Notes: generated by a model not told the origin, from the letters alone. A stretch of DNA of 64,000 bases from Pararhodobacter marinus (GCF_003122215.1 NZ_QEYD01000003.1:248001-312000); one strand, 5' to 3'; counted from the stretch's first letter, positions 42,626 to 52,657 are shown. Translations and numbers: made by a program.

Positions 42626-44788
42626 GTGACCACCGAGCCCGCCATCACCCCCGACCTGATCGCAGCCCACGGCCTGAAGCCCGACGAATACGATCGCATC
42701 CTCGAGATCATCGGCCGTGAACCCAGCTTCACCGAGCTGGGCATCTTCTCGGCCATGTGGAACGAGCATTGCTCGTACAAATCCTCGAAGAAATGGTTGC
42801 GCACGCTGCCCACCACCGGCCCGCAGGTAATCTGCGGTCCCGGCGAGAATGCGGGCGTCGTGGATATCGGCGACGGTCAGGCGCTGATCTTCAAGATGGA
42901 GAGCCACAACCACCCGTCCTATATCGAGCCCCACCAGGGCGCGGCGACGGGCGTGGGCGGCATCCTGCGCGACGTGTTCACCATGGGCGCGCGCCCCATC
43001 GCCGCGATGAACGCGCTGAGCTTCGGCCTGCCGTCCCATCCCAAGACCGCCCATATCGTCAAGGGCGTGGTCGAGGGCATCGGCAGCTACGGCAATTGCT
43101 TTGGCGTGCCCAACGTGGGCGGCGAGGTCCGCTTCCATGCCAGCTATAACGGCAACTGCCTTGTGAACGCCTTCGCCGCGGGACTGGCCGATGCCGACAA
43201 GATCTTCTACTCGGCCGCCTCGGGCGTCGGCATGCCGGTCGTCTATCTGGGCGCCAAGACCGGGCGCGACGGCGTCGGCGGCGCGACCATGGCGTCCGCG
43301 GAATTCGACGACACGATCGAGGAAAAGCGCCCCACGGTGCAGGTGGGCGACCCGTTCACCGAAAAGCGCCTGATGGAAGCCACGCTGGAGCTGATGCAGA
43401 CCGGCGCGGTGATCTCGATCCAGGACATGGGAGCCGCGGGCCTGACCTGTTCGGCGGTCGAGATGGGCGACAAGGGCAAGCTGGGCGTCAAGCTGCAGCT
43501 CGATGCCGTGCCGCAGCGCGAAACGGCGATGACCGCCTACGAGATGATGCTGTCGGAAAGCCAGGAGCGGATGCTCATGGTGCTGCATCCCGAGAAGGAA
43601 GCCGAAGCGCGCGCGGTGTTCGAGAAATGGGATCTCGATTTCGCCATTGTCGGCGAAACCATCGCCGAAGACCGCTTCCTGATCCTGCATGGCAACGAGA
43701 TCAAGGCCGACCTGCCGCTGTCGAAACTGTCCTCGGAAGCGCCGGAATACGACCGCCCCTGGATCGAGACGCCCGCCCCCGCCGCGCTGGAGCCGGTCGC
43801 GCAGATCGACCCGATCGACGGGCTGAAGGCGCTGATCGCCAGCCCCAACTACGCCCACAAGGCCTGGGTCTGGGAACAATACGACCACATGGTCATGGGC
43901 GACACGGTGCGCGTGCCGGGTCTGGGCGCGGGCGTCGTACGCGTGCATGGCACGCAGAAAGCCGTTGCCTTCACCTCGGACGTGACCCCGCGCTACGTCA
44001 AGGCGAACCCGGTCGAAGGCGGCAAGCAGGCGGTGGCCGAGGCCTATCGCAACCTGACCGCCGTCGGCGCGCGGCCGCTTGCGACCACCGACAACCTGAA
44101 TTTCGGCAATCCCGAGAAGCCCGAGATCATGGGCCAGTTCGTGGGCGCCATCAAAGGCATCGGCGAGGCCTGCGCGGCGCTCGACATGCCGATCGTGTCG
44201 GGCAATGTCTCGCTCTACAACGAAACCGACGGCACCGGGATCCTGCCGACGCCCACCATCGGCGCGGTCGGGCTTCTGGACAGCCTTGACGAGCTGATCG
44301 CAGGCCAGCCGGTCCTGGGCGATGTGGCGCTGGTGATCGGTGAGACGAAGGGTCATCTGGGCCAGTCCGCGATCCTGGCCGAAGTGTTCAACCGCGAGGA
44401 CGGCGACGCGCCGCAGGTGGACCTGGACGCCGAGAAGCGCAATGGCGAATTCCTGCGTGCGAACCGCGCGCTTGTCAGCGCGGCGACGGATCTGGGCGAT
44501 GGCGGCCTTGCGCTCGCGGCCTTCGAGATGGCCGAAGCCGCCGGGATCGGCGTGAGCCTCGACGCGGCGACGACCGAGTTTCTGTTCGGCGAAGATCAGG
44601 CGCGCTATCTCGTCGCCTGCTCGTTCGACCGGGCCGAGGCGCTGATGGTCGCGGCCAGCGCCGCCGGCGTGACGCTGACCTCGGTCGGCAAGTTCGGCGG
44701 CGACACGGTGTCGATGGGGGCCTCGTCGGCGCCGCTGGCCGAGCTGTCGGCGCTTTATCGCGGCGCCTTCGAGGCGGCGATTTCCTGA
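42626..44788 (+). CDS. purL: Phosphoribosylformylglycinamidine synthase subunit PurL
   Basis: A 720-residue small-type PurL, the ATP-dependent amidotransferase step 4 of purine synthesis, which works with PurQ and PurS encoded elsewhere. Signature: [39 protein letters not shown], and a second AIRS-like half with [17 protein letters not shown] chose a GTG start with GGAGA upstream; a TTG five codons earlier is also open. Length is typical. The extragenic repeat follows directly behind it. Confidence 0.95.
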   Translation: MTTEPAITPDLIAAHGLKPDEYDRILEIIGREPSFTELGIFSAMWNEHCSYKSSKKWLRTLPTTGPQVICGPGENAGVVDIGDGQALIFKMESHNHPSYIEPHQGAATGVGGILRDVFTMGARPIAAMNALSFGLPSHPKTAHIVKGVVEGIGSYGNCFGVPNVGGEVRFHASYNGNCLVNAFAAGLADADKIFYSAASGVGMPVVYLGAKTGRDGVGGATMASAEFDDTIEEKRPTVQVGDPFTEKRLMEATLELMQTGAVISIQDMGAAGLTCSAVEMGDKGKLGVKLQLDAVPQRETAMTAYEMMLSESQERMLMVLHPEKEAEARAVFEKWDLDFAIVGETIAEDRFLILHGNEIKADLPLSKLSSEAPEYDRPWIETPAPAALEPVAQIDPIDGLKALIASPNYAHKAWVWEQYDHMVMGDTVRVPGLGAGVVRVHGTQKAVAFTSDVTPRYVKANPVEGGKQAVAEAYRNLTAVGARPLATTDNLNFGNPEKPEIMGQFVGAIKGIGEACAALDMPIVSGNVSLYNETDGTGILPTPTIGAVGLLDSLDELIAGQPVLGDVALVIGETKGHLGQSAILAEVFNREDGDAPQVDLDAEKRNGEFLRANRALVSAATDLGDGGLALAAFEMAEAAGIGVSLDAATTEFLFGEDQARYLVACSFDRAEALMVAASAAGVTLTSVGKFGGDTVSMGASSAPLAELSALYRGAFEAAIS

Positions 44789-44805
44789 TCCCGGAATTCC
44801 CGAAG

Positions 44806-44900
44806 AAAGCGGGGGGCTGCGAGCCCCCCGCACCCCCCGCTCCAAGGGGGGCACGCCCCCCTTGGAAATCCCCGTGAGTATTTCCGGCAAAGTGAAAATG
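44806..44900. repeat. Extragenic tag-plus-hairpin repeat, copy 2
   Basis: Two GC hairpins in succession (GGGGGGCTGCGAGCCCCCC, then CCAAGGGGGG with CCCCCCTTGG), followed by GAGTATTTCCGGCAAAGTG, which is the reverse complement of the tag beside the aldolase gene at 2343-2361 with one base changed. It lies behind purL and probably ends its transcript. Confidence 0.6.
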
Positions 44901-44939
44901 GGGGTTGTTTCGTCCTGCGGCGCGCGGCAGGGGGAGGTC

Positions 44940-45446
44940 ATGCATGATCTTCCCGATCTCACCCCCGATTGCGCGTCCTGCGCGGCGCTGTGCTGCATGG
45001 CGCTGCCCTTCGATGCGGGCGAGGACTTCGCCTTCGACAAGCCCGCGCTGCATCCCTGCCCCAACCTGTCGGGCCATGCCTGCACGATCCATGAGCGGCT
45101 GGACGCCGAGGGGTTTCGCGGCTGCACGCTCTACGATTGTCTGGGCGCCGGGCAGCGCGTGGTGCACGAGGTCTTCGACGGCGCGGACTGGCGCCAGGAC
45201 GCCGCGCTGAGGGCGCCGATGGGCGAGGCGCTGCTCTTGATGCGGCGGATCCATGCGGCTTTGGAATTGCTGAAGGCGACGGAGCGGATGGTTCTGCCCC
45301 GGGATCTGACCGCCGAGAGGGACGCCCTGATGACGCTCTATGCCCCCGCGGAGCGCTGGACGCCGGAGCGGCTGCGCGCCGTTGCGGCATCGGGGCTGGA
45401 AACGCGGCTCAGAAGCTTTCTGACCGCGCTGCGACCCCATGTTTGA
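44940..45446 (+). CDS. Cys-rich hypothetical protein (YkgJ-like metal-binding type)
   Basis: A 168-residue protein with a dense Cys pattern in the first 60 residues: CASCAALCCMALPF, then HPCPNLSGHACTIH and RGCTLYDC. This is similar to the YkgJ-type zinc/iron-chelating clusters. The rest is helical. A GGGGGAGG ribosome site precedes the ATG; the open frame starts 26 codons earlier inside the extragenic repeat, which I exclude. Upstream of bolA by 76 bp. Role unknown; metal or Fe-S handling is possible. Confidence 0.6.
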   Translation: MHDLPDLTPDCASCAALCCMALPFDAGEDFAFDKPALHPCPNLSGHACTIHERLDAEGFRGCTLYDCLGAGQRVVHEVFDGADWRQDAALRAPMGEALLLMRRIHAALELLKATERMVLPRDLTAERDALMTLYAPAERWTPERLRAVAASGLETRLRSFLTALRPHV

Positions 45447-45522
45447 CACCGCGCATCCCGGCGCCGGGACTTGCACCCGAACCGCCCGGGTTCTACATCT
45501 GTCTCAATTCAAGGAGACGCGC

Positions 45523-45765
45523 ATGCCCATCTCGGCGACCGAAATCGAAACCCTGCTGCGCGAGAGCTTTCCCTCGGCGCAGATCACCATCACCGACCTT
45601 GCCGGCGACGGAAACCATTACGCCGCCGAGGTGATCGATCCCAGCTTCAAGGGCCAGAACCGGGTCCAGCAGCAGCGCGCGGTCTATGCCGCGCTGAAGG
45701 GCAAGATGGACGGCCATAACGGCGACCTGCACGCGCTGGCGCTGACCACCAAGGCCCCGGATTGA
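45523..45765 (+). CDS. BolA-family protein
   Basis: An 80-residue BolA-like protein with the KH-like fold: ISATEIETLLRESFPSAQIT, then DGNHYAAEVIDPSFKGQNRV, where the histidine and loop form the Fe-S binding site shared with a monothiol glutaredoxin. AAGGAG precedes the ATG. The gene for such a glutaredoxin (grxD) follows after one small gene, which supports a BolA-Grx complex in iron-sulphur or iron regulation. Confidence 0.9.
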   Translation: MPISATEIETLLRESFPSAQITITDLAGDGNHYAAEVIDPSFKGQNRVQQQRAVYAALKGKMDGHNGDLHALALTTKAPD

Positions 45766-45788
45766 CCGGCAGCCGGGGCGGCAGGGCG

Positions 45789-46085
45789 ATGCGCGAAAGC
45801 CGCGATCCGGCGGGCTGGCGGCTGGCCATGCTGACCTCGGCCGCGCTGGTCGGGCTGGCGCTTCACGCGGCGCTGACCGGTCCCGAAATTGGGATGACGC
45901 CGCCCGAGATTGCCATGGCGCGGATCTTTCACGCGGCGCTGACCGGGCTTGCGATCTTCTGGCTGTGGCGGCTGGGCCCGCTGACCGAGGGGCGCGAGAC
46001 CCGCAAACCGCTCACGGCTTTCGTGCTGGGGCTTGCAATCTTTGCCGGATCGGGGCTTCTCGCCCGCGATTTCGGGATTATCTGA
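45789..46085 (+). CDS. Three-TM hypothetical protein between bolA and grxD
   Basis: A 98-residue membrane protein with hydrophobic segments near residues 10-28, 45-62 and 75-92 (LTAFVLGLAIFAGSGLLA). An in-frame TTG nine codons earlier overlaps the bolA stop and could be the start instead. No family was recognised. Its position inside the bolA-grxD group suggests co-transcription. Confidence 0.5.
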   Translation: MRESRDPAGWRLAMLTSAALVGLALHAALTGPEIGMTPPEIAMARIFHAALTGLAIFWLWRLGPLTEGRETRKPLTAFVLGLAIFAGSGLLARDFGII

Positions 46086-46177
46086 GACGACAACCGCGCC
46101 GGTCACCCGTTCCGGCCCGCACCGAAACACGCGCCCGACAACTTGCGCCCGACGGCGCACCGAGGAAAGGACCCAAG

Positions 46178-46537
46178 ATGAGCGTTCAGGACCAGATCCG
46201 CGAGAAAGTCGACAGCACCGATGTCGTGCTGTTCATGAAAGGCTCGAAAACCATGCCGCAATGCGGGTTCTCCAGCCGCGTCGCCGGCGTGCTGAACTTC
46301 ATGGGGGTCGAGTATACCGATATCGACGTGCTGGCCGATCCCGATCTGCGCCAGGGCATCAAGGACTTCTCGGACTGGCCGACGATTCCGCAACTCTACG
46401 TCAAGGGCGAGTTCGTCGGCGGCTGTGACATCATCACCGAGATGACGCTGTCGGGCGAGCTGGACCAGCTGTTCGACGCCAAGGGCGTGACCTATGACAA
46501 GGACGCCGCGAACAAGATCCGCGAGGCGAATGCCTGA
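46178..46537 (+). CDS. grxD: Monothiol glutaredoxin Grx4/GrxD
   Basis: A 119-residue monothiol glutaredoxin. The active site CGFS is at residues 29-32 (TMPQCGFSSRV), with WPTIPQLYVKGEFVGGCDII as the glutathione-binding part. It binds a [2Fe-2S] cluster with glutathione and partners with BolA in cluster delivery. GAGGAAAGG lies before the ATG. Confidence 0.95.
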   Translation: MSVQDQIREKVDSTDVVLFMKGSKTMPQCGFSSRVAGVLNFMGVEYTDIDVLADPDLRQGIKDFSDWPTIPQLYVKGEFVGGCDIITEMTLSGELDQLFDAKGVTYDKDAANKIREANA

Positions 46538-46677
46538 GATCGGCGCGGCCGGATCAGGAAACCGGGGCCGGTGCGTTGCACCGGCCCTTTTCTTATCCGG
46601 CGCCCTGCGGATTGAACCCTGCCCCCTGCCCCGGCTACCTATGGGTCCGGCCGGCTACAGGGAGAGGCAAGACAACA

Positions 46678-47367
46678 ATGGAAGCGACGATCACCTTTAT
46701 CGGCCTTGGCGCCATGTTCGTCATCATGGGCGTCCTGATCGCGCGCTCGGTGCGGCGCGACCGGGAGATCAGGGCGGGCTTCCGGGCCTATGCCGAAGCA
46801 CAGGGCCTGACCCATGATTACCGCAAGGTCCGGGGCAAGGGCGCTGAGGCGGCGTTTGCCGATCCGCAGCAGGGGATGACACTGATCGTCCAGCGCCGCC
46901 ACGCGAAGCAATCGGGCAACAGCCGCAGCCGTTCGGGGGGCAACGCGGTCGTGCAGTTCGACGATCCGCGCCTGCCGGGCGGGATCGTGATCTATACGCG
47001 GGAAATGCAAGAGGGCATGGCGCAGGCGGCGAGCACCTTCGCTGGTCTTCTGGACAACAAGATCGGCAAGAGGCTGGTCGGGCGGCTTCTGGGCGACGAT
47101 ATCGGCGCCCATCTGGGCGAGGTCGACGAACAGCCGGTGCCGCCGGGGCTGGATCTGACGATCCTGGCCAGCGTTGATCCCGCGCCGTGGTTCGATGCCG
47201 CCGCCGCAGAGCGGGCGCTGGCGCCGTTCAGCGAGGGCGAACAGCCGATGGTGATGATCACCGGGAACGGGCTGCAGCTGCGGCTGGCGCGCGAGGTGAC
47301 CGCGCCAGAGGCGCTGGACCGGCTGATCGACACCGCGCGGCGGCTGAAGGCCGAGATCCGGCGCTGA
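46678..47367 (+). CDS. Membrane-anchored hypothetical protein
   Basis: A 229-residue protein with one N-terminal transmembrane helix (ITFIGLGAMFVIMGVLIARS) and a soluble domain without recognised family. It includes a basic stretch (QRRHAKQSGNSRSRSGG). A GGAGAGG ribosome site is present. It is convergent with zapA. The open frame extends 34 codons upstream but without the membrane helix. Function unknown. Confidence 0.55.
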   Translation: MEATITFIGLGAMFVIMGVLIARSVRRDREIRAGFRAYAEAQGLTHDYRKVRGKGAEAAFADPQQGMTLIVQRRHAKQSGNSRSRSGGNAVVQFDDPRLPGGIVIYTREMQEGMAQAASTFAGLLDNKIGKRLVGRLLGDDIGAHLGEVDEQPVPPGLDLTILASVDPAPWFDAAAAERALAPFSEGEQPMVMITGNGLQLRLAREVTAPEALDRLIDTARRLKAEIRR

Positions 47368-47373
47368 GACCGC

Positions 47374-47745
47374 TCAGCGGTTCTCGAGCTCCTCGGCCAT
47401 GGCCTCGGCCCGGTCGGCAAGGTCGGTCATGCGTTCGAGCGTGCCTTCGGGCAGGGCCGGCGCGGCAAAGGCCGGCGTGGCGCGCAGGCGCTCGGCCTCG
47501 GCGCGCAGATCGGCCAGCTCGGCCTCCAGCTGCTTGACACGGTCCTCGGCCCCGGCGGTCTTGTCGGCCAGCATCAGCCCCGCCATCAGCAGCATCTTGG
47601 ATTCCGGCAGGCGGCCGATCTGGCCGATCAGCGTCGTTGCCTCGGCATCCAGAAGCGCCGCGGCGGCCCGCAGGTAATGCTCTTCGCCCGGCTGGCAGGC
47701 GACATCGAAGCTCTTGCCGCCGATGGTGACGGTTTCGTTGGGCAT
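47374..47745 (-). CDS. zapA: Cell division protein ZapA
   Basis: A 123-residue protein: an N-terminal beta/alpha domain (TVTIGGKSFDVACQPGEEHY) followed by a coiled coil (about 65-100, RVKQLEAELADLRAEAERL). ZapA cross-links FtsZ filaments at the division site. It is 13 bp behind a coiled-coil gene on the same strand, a common alphaproteobacterial pairing. The start is taken eight codons inside the open frame, at MPNETVTIGG. Confidence 0.85.
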   Translation of the reverse strand: MPNETVTIGGKSFDVACQPGEEHYLRAAAALLDAEATTLIGQIGRLPESKMLLMAGLMLADKTAGAEDRVKQLEAELADLRAEAERLRATPAFAAPALPEGTLERMTDLADRAEAMAEELENR

Positions 47746-47758
47746 GGGGGCCTCCGGC

Positions 47759-48286
47759 TCAGCGCGCATCCGCCGCGAGAAGCGGCTTCAATTCCGACAG
47801 GATTTCTTCCATCTCGGCCATTTCCGCGCGGCGTTCGGCCTGCAGCGCTTCCAGTTCGGCCGAAATCGACTTGTTGATCAGCGTGGCGTCGGGGAAACCC
47901 TCGATCTGGGCCTCGCGCAGGGCGGTGTTCGATTCCATCAGCTTGGCATTGGCCTTTTTCAGCCGCAGCATTTCGAGGCTTTGCAGATCCAGCTGCTCGG
48001 TCAGGCGCGCAAGACGGCGTTCAAGCTGCCCGATCGTGGTTTCCTGCCGCTGCTTGACCTGGTGCACCCGCTCGGAAAGCTGGGAATTGGCCGCGCGTTC
48101 CTTTTCCAGCGCTTCGCGCAGGCTGGCGATGGTGGCCGCCTGTTCGGGATCGGGCGCGGCCTCGGCCGGACGGCCCAGCCCGAAGACCGAGCCCTTCGCC
48201 GCTTTCGCGGCGCCCTTTTCCAACTGGAATGCAATCCGGTCGAGCGCCGCCGATAGCCTGCGTTCAACGGGAGCCAGATCGCTCAT
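47759..48286 (-). CDS. Coiled-coil protein upstream of zapA
   Basis: A 175-residue protein dominated by coiled coil from about residue 50 to 165 (SLREALEKERAANSQLSERV, QLERRLARLTEQLDLQSLEM). The short N-terminal part reads SDLAPVERRLSAALDRIAFQ. It is transcribed ahead of zapA and is divergent from tkt. A structural or division-related role is inferred from the neighbour only. Confidence 0.7.
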   Translation of the reverse strand: MSDLAPVERRLSAALDRIAFQLEKGAAKAAKGSVFGLGRPAEAAPDPEQAATIASLREALEKERAANSQLSERVHQVKQRQETTIGQLERRLARLTEQLDLQSLEMLRLKKANAKLMESNTALREAQIEGFPDATLINKSISAELEALQAERRAEMAEMEEILSELKPLLAADAR

Positions 48287-48459
48287 GTGCTTCTCCTCGA
48301 GACAGCCCGGTTCCTGCAGCGCACGAATCATGCTCCCCGCAGGTCCGGGAGAGTTTTGACCGAGAATAGGTTGAAAATCGCGCCTTTCCAACCGATCAGC
48401 GCCCCGAGCGCGCCACTTCCCGCCCGCCAAGCTTGATCTTGGTCCGATCCCTGTTATGA

Positions 48460-48471
48460 GCCTGCGCTAAC
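48460..48471. promoter_or_regulatory. Weak LacI-type operator before tkt
   Basis: GCCTGCGCTAAC matches the palindromic 12-mer found at both gap genes (GTTTGCGCTAAC) at 10 of 12 positions. It lies 27 bp before the tkt start, just behind a TTATGA -10-like hexamer. Confidence 0.4.
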
Positions 48472-48497
48472 ATTCCCCACCGTGAAGGAACGCTGCC

Positions 48498-50510
48498 TTG
48501 GAAATCGCCACGCTTCGAGACACGCACCCCGATCACTGGCGCCTTGCCACCGCCATCCGTGTTCTGGCCATGGATGCGGTCGCCGCCGCCAATTCCGGGC
48601 ATTCGGGCATGCCGATGGGCATGGCCGATGTTGCGACCGTGCTGTTCCGCAACCACCTGAAGTTCGACGCCTCGGCGCCCGACTGGGCCGACCGCGACCG
48701 CTTCATCCTGTCGGCAGGCCACGGCTCGATGCTGCTGTATGCGCTGCTGCATCTGACCGGCTATGCCGACATGACGCTCGAGCAGGTGAAGAATTTCCGC
48801 CAATGGGGCGCGATCACCGCCGGGCACCCGGAATACGGCCATGCCAAGGGCATCGAGACGACCACCGGACCGCTGGGTCAGGGGCTGGCCAACTCGGTCG
48901 GTTTCGCCATGGCCGAAGAGCACCTGCGCGCGCGCTGGGGGGCGAAGGTTCAGGACCATTACACCTATGTCATCGCGGGCGACGGCTGCCTGATGGAGGG
49001 CGTGAGCCAGGAAGCGATCGGCCTTGCCGGGCGTCACCAGCTGTCGAAATTGATCGTGCTGTGGGACAACAACGGCATCACGATCGACGGCAAGGTCTCG
49101 TTGTCGGACGTGACCGACCAGAAGGCGCGCTTCGCGGCGTCGGGCTGGGACGTGTTCGAATGCGACGGCCATGACCCCGCCGATATCGACCGCGCGATCA
49201 CCGAGGCCAAGGCCTCGCCCCGCCCGGCCATGGTCGCCTGCACCACGCACATCGCCGTGGGCTCCTCGGCGCAGGATACCTCGAAAGGCCACGGCGCGCT
49301 GACCGATGCGCAGCTGATCGCCGATACCCGCAAGGTCTATGGCTGGGAGCACGGCGCGTTCGACATTCCCGCCGACATCAAGGCCGACTGGGAAGCCATC
49401 GGCGCGAAAGGCGCCGAAGAGCGCAAGGCCTGGGAAGCGCGCATCGCGGCCCTCGCCCCCGCCAAGCAGGCCGAGTTCGAGCGTATCTTCGCGCGCGATC
49501 TGCCCAAGCGCCTGACCGCCGCGATCCGCAAGGTCAAGCGCGACGCGATCGAGACACCGAAGAAGATGGCGACCCGCGCGGCATCCGAAGTGGCGCTGAA
49601 GGCGATCAACCCGATCGTGACCGACACGATGGGCGGCTCGGCCGACCTGACCGGGTCGAACAACACCCGGACCGACGATCTGGGCGCCTTCGACGTGACC
49701 AGCCGCAAGGGCCGCTATGTCTACTGGGGCATCCGCGAGCATGGCATGGCGGCGGCGATGAACGGTCTGGCGCTGCATGGCGGCATCCGGCCCTATTCGG
49801 GCACCTTCATGGCCTTCACCGATTACGCCCGCCCCTCGATGCGCCTGTCGGCGCTGATGGGCGTGCCGGTGGTCTATGTCATGACCCATGACAGCATCGG
49901 GCTGGGCGAGGACGGCCCGACCCACCAGCCGGTCGAGCATCTGGCGATCAGCCGCGCGACGCCCAACACGCTGGTCTTCCGCCCCGCCGACGTGGTCGAG
50001 GCGGCCGAGGCCTGGGAATGCGCGCTGGAGCAGAAGACGACGCCCTCGGTGATCTCGCTTTCGCGGCAGGGCGTGGCGCAGGCGCGCACGCAGAACACCT
50101 CGAAGAACCTCGTGAGCCAGGGCGCCTATGTGCTGGCCGAGGCCGAGGCGAAGCGCCGCGTGATCCTGATCGCCACCGGCTCCGAGGTCGAAATCGCGCT
50201 GAAGGCGCGCACGATGCTGGAAGCCGAAGGCATCGGCACGCGGGTCGTCTCGATGCCCTGCATGGAACTGTTCGCGCAGCAAGACGAAGCGTATCGCAAG
50301 CGCGTGTTGCCGGCGGGTCCGGTCCGCGTGGGGATCGAAGCCGCGATGCGCGCCGGCGGCTGGGATCGCTGGCTGCTGGGCGAGCGGGCGAAGAAATCGG
50401 ACTTCGTGGGGATGGAGTCGTTCGGCGCCTCGGCGCCCGCCGAGACGCTTTATAAAAAGTTCGGCATCACTGCCGAGGCGACGGTGGCCAAGGCCAAGGC
50501 GCTGCTGTAA
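48498..50510 (+). CDS. tkt: Transketolase
   Basis: A 670-residue TPP-dependent transketolase of the pentose phosphate/Calvin routes. Motifs: [38 protein letters not shown], the [16 protein letters not shown]/Mg site followed by [10 protein letters not shown], and [17 protein letters not shown]. The start is a TTG with GAAGGAA 7 nt upstream; no ATG is available before the first conserved helix. It is monocistronic, with a long hairpin behind it. A weak copy of the gap operator lies just upstream, so it may share their regulator. Confidence 0.95.
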   Translation: MEIATLRDTHPDHWRLATAIRVLAMDAVAAANSGHSGMPMGMADVATVLFRNHLKFDASAPDWADRDRFILSAGHGSMLLYALLHLTGYADMTLEQVKNFRQWGAITAGHPEYGHAKGIETTTGPLGQGLANSVGFAMAEEHLRARWGAKVQDHYTYVIAGDGCLMEGVSQEAIGLAGRHQLSKLIVLWDNNGITIDGKVSLSDVTDQKARFAASGWDVFECDGHDPADIDRAITEAKASPRPAMVACTTHIAVGSSAQDTSKGHGALTDAQLIADTRKVYGWEHGAFDIPADIKADWEAIGAKGAEERKAWEARIAALAPAKQAEFERIFARDLPKRLTAAIRKVKRDAIETPKKMATRAASEVALKAINPIVTDTMGGSADLTGSNNTRTDDLGAFDVTSRKGRYVYWGIREHGMAAAMNGLALHGGIRPYSGTFMAFTDYARPSMRLSALMGVPVVYVMTHDSIGLGEDGPTHQPVEHLAISRATPNTLVFRPADVVEAAEAWECALEQKTTPSVISLSRQGVAQARTQNTSKNLVSQGAYVLAEAEAKRRVILIATGSEVEIALKARTMLEAEGIGTRVVSMPCMELFAQQDEAYRKRVLPAGPVRVGIEAAMRAGGWDRWLLGERAKKSDFVGMESFGASAPAETLYKKFGITAEATVAKAKALL

Positions 50511-50529
50511 GCGCACGGCCAGACAGTTC

Positions 50530-50557
50530 GGGCACCCGGCTTTCGGGCCGGGTGCCC
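50530..50557 (+). terminator. Hairpin behind tkt
   Basis: GGGCACCCGGC and GCCGGGTGCCC form an 11-bp stem with a 6-nt loop. No T-tract follows, so termination efficiency is uncertain. Confidence 0.5.
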
Positions 50558-50681
50558 TGCCCCCTCGGAAAGCGAGGGGCCGGAAGAAGGAGTTTCATGC
50601 ACAGAATTCAGCGCTGAGCCGTCAGACGGCTGAGAACCCGGCCGCCCCAAGGGCGCGCCGACGGAATGATATTTTCTGTGG

Positions 50682-51140
50682 ATGAAACATGACCAATCCT
50701 ATCCAGACGATCCGGGCCATGACCCGGAAACCGATCCCGCGGCGCTGTCGGCGCTGTGGCTCGCGGCTTCGCTCGGGGCGCATGGCTTTCTGGGCCGCGC
50801 GCGGCTTGAAGCGCAGCGTGGGCTGATCGAAACGCGCTATCTGCCGATGGCGGAAACCTTCGTGGCCGAAGCCGTCGATGGCACTCGGCTGGGCTTCATC
50901 AGCCTGCTGGGCGATTTTGTCGCCGCGCTCTTCGTCGCACCCGGGGCCCAGGGGCACGGCATCGGTCGGGCGCTTCTGAACCACGCCCGGGCACGGCGCG
51001 GGGCGCTGGAACTCGAGGTCTATGCCGAGAATGCCGGGGCGTTGCGGTTTTACCGGCGTTACGGCTTTCGCGCGGTCTCGCGGCGGGCGCATGACGACGA
51101 AGGGCTGCCCCACGCCACGATCCGGATGCGCCTCGATTGA
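50682..51140 (+). CDS. GNAT-family N-acetyltransferase
   Basis: A 152-residue acetyltransferase. The acetyl-CoA-binding motif A is VAPGAQGHGIGRALLNHARA (Q/RxxGxG/A), followed by VYAENAGALRFYRRYGFRA. The N-terminal half is short. The substrate cannot be inferred. It is convergent with the aminopeptidase gene. Confidence 0.85.
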   Translation: MKHDQSYPDDPGHDPETDPAALSALWLAASLGAHGFLGRARLEAQRGLIETRYLPMAETFVAEAVDGTRLGFISLLGDFVAALFVAPGAQGHGIGRALLNHARARRGALELEVYAENAGALRFYRRYGFRAVSRRAHDDEGLPHATIRMRLD

Positions 51141-51150
51141 CAACCATGAC

Positions 51151-51178
51151 CAAAGCCGCCCCGACCGGGGCGGCTTTG
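51151..51178. terminator. Bidirectional terminator behind the GNAT gene
   Basis: CAAAGCCGCCCC and GGGGCGGCTTTG form a 12-bp perfect stem with a 4-nt loop, and T/A runs at both ends allow function in both directions. Confidence 0.7.
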
Positions 51179-51187
51179 CGGGCCGGT

Positions 51188-51284
51188 GCGGTGCGTGCCA
51201 AGCACGCACCCTACAGCCTCGGGACAGGGCGGATCCGTTGCCCCGATAGGCGACGGTGTAGGGTGCGTGCTTGGCACGCACCGC
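51188..51284. repeat. Perfect 28-bp inverted repeat (REP-like element)
   Basis: Arms 51188-51215 and 51257-51284 are exact reverse complements, 41 bp apart. Each arm is itself near-palindromic (GTGCGTGCCAAGCACGCAC), so it can fold alone or with its partner. It lies between the convergent GNAT and aminopeptidase genes. The layout of two inverted REP units matches a bacterial interspersed mosaic element. Confidence 0.75.
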
Positions 51285-51304
51285 CCCCTCAACTCAGGTC
51301 ATCG

Positions 51305-52540
51305 TCACGCCCATTCGCCCTTGCGCATCACCGGCACGCGCTCGCCCGACTGGGTGATGCCGTCGACATCGATCTGGTCCGAGCCGATCATCCAGTCGAT
51401 ATGGATCGCGCTGGCATTCCCGCCCCGGCGCGCGACTTCCTCGGCGGGCATCGTCTCGCCGCCCTGGAAACAGGTGGCATAGCACTGGCCCAGCGCGATA
51501 TGGCTGGCCGCGTTTTCATCGAACAGGGTGTTGTAGAACAGCATCCCCGATTGCGAGATCGGCGAGCCATGCGGCACCAGCGCCACCTCGCCCAGCCGCC
51601 GCGCGCCTTCGTCGGTATCGAGCACCTTCTGCAGCACCGCCTCGCCCTTGGTGGCCTTGGCCTCGACGATGCGGCCTTCCTCGAACCGGACCTGGATATT
51701 CTCGATCAGCGTGCCCTGATGCGACAGCGGCTTGGTGGCCGAGACATGGCCCGAGACGCGGCGGCAATCGGGCGTGGTGAAGACCTCTTCGGTGGGGATG
51801 TTGGGGTTGCAGGTGATGCCGTTGGTGCTGGCCGTCGCGCCGGCGAGCCAGCGGTGCCCTTCGGCCAGACCGACCTGCAGATCGGTGCCCGGCCCGGTGA
51901 AATGCAGCGCCGAGAAATTCTGCGCATCGAGCCATGACGAGCGGCGCGTCAGTTCGGCGTTATGCGCCTCCCACCGCGCGACCGCATCCCCGTCATCGAC
52001 GCGCGAGGCGGCAAAGATCGCCTCCGCCAGCCGGCGCTGGGCGTCATGCTCGGACAGGTCGGGCGAGACGAGCCGCGCCCAGGCGGCATCGGGCCAGGCG
52101 ACGATGCTCCAGTTGGTGGCGAAGCGGGTGATGCGCTCGCGCGCCGGGGTATAGGCCATCGACATCGCCTTGTTGGCGCGCCCCACCTTGTCGGGATCCT
52201 CGTTGGCCAGCAGCATCGGGTCGCCCCCGGCAATGGCCAGCCGCGCGGCCCCCTTGTCGTAGGCCGCGGCCATGCCGTCATAGAGCCAGCCCGCGGCGCT
52301 GTCGAAGCTTTCGTCGCGTGCATGGCGGTAGCGCGCCAGCGTCACCTCGTCATCCGACAGGATCGGCGTCACCACGCCCGCGCCCGCCTTGTAGGCATGC
52401 GCGGTAATCCGGCGCACCAGCGGCAGGGCGCTGACCGGCGCGGTCAGCACGAGGTCCTGGCCGGGCTGCAGGTTCAGCCCCACCCTGACCGCGACTTCGG
52501 CCAGGCGGTCGAGTTTGACGGGATCGATCGGATCTTGCAT
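51305..52540 (-). CDS. M29-family aminopeptidase
   Basis: A 411-residue metallo-aminopeptidase (AmpS/PepS type). Metal ligands sit in NIPTEEVFTTPDCRRVSG, in ASHIALGQCY, and in SAIHIDWMIGSDQIDVDG. The N-terminal part (LDRLAEVAVRVGLNLQPGQD) is the family's dimerisation start. It is cytosolic and releases N-terminal residues from peptides. Convergent with the GNAT gene, with a REP-like element between. Confidence 0.9.
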   Translation of the reverse strand: MQDPIDPVKLDRLAEVAVRVGLNLQPGQDLVLTAPVSALPLVRRITAHAYKAGAGVVTPILSDDEVTLARYRHARDESFDSAAGWLYDGMAAAYDKGAARLAIAGGDPMLLANEDPDKVGRANKAMSMAYTPARERITRFATNWSIVAWPDAAWARLVSPDLSEHDAQRRLAEAIFAASRVDDGDAVARWEAHNAELTRRSSWLDAQNFSALHFTGPGTDLQVGLAEGHRWLAGATASTNGITCNPNIPTEEVFTTPDCRRVSGHVSATKPLSHQGTLIENIQVRFEEGRIVEAKATKGEAVLQKVLDTDEGARRLGEVALVPHGSPISQSGMLFYNTLFDENAASHIALGQCYATCFQGGETMPAEEVARRGGNASAIHIDWMIGSDQIDVDGITQSGERVPVMRKGEWA

Positions 52541-52657
52541 TGCGTTACCTTTTTTCGTCCGGGCGTTGCCCCGGCATCAGGGGAAGGATAAACCCGCCCT
52601 GCCCCCCGTCAATGCGTGTCCCCCTTCACGGCGGAACGGCGTCACGAAAGGACCCCT

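Noticed and set aside
42593-45127. 844-codon open frame on the minus strand opposite purL
   Set aside because: It is antisense to a gene with full family motifs and has a His/Arg/Gly-rich composition, typical of GC-rich shadow frames.
48396-50516. 706-codon minus-strand frame opposite tkt
   Set aside because: Shadow of transketolase; composition is low in complexity and no start signal is seen.
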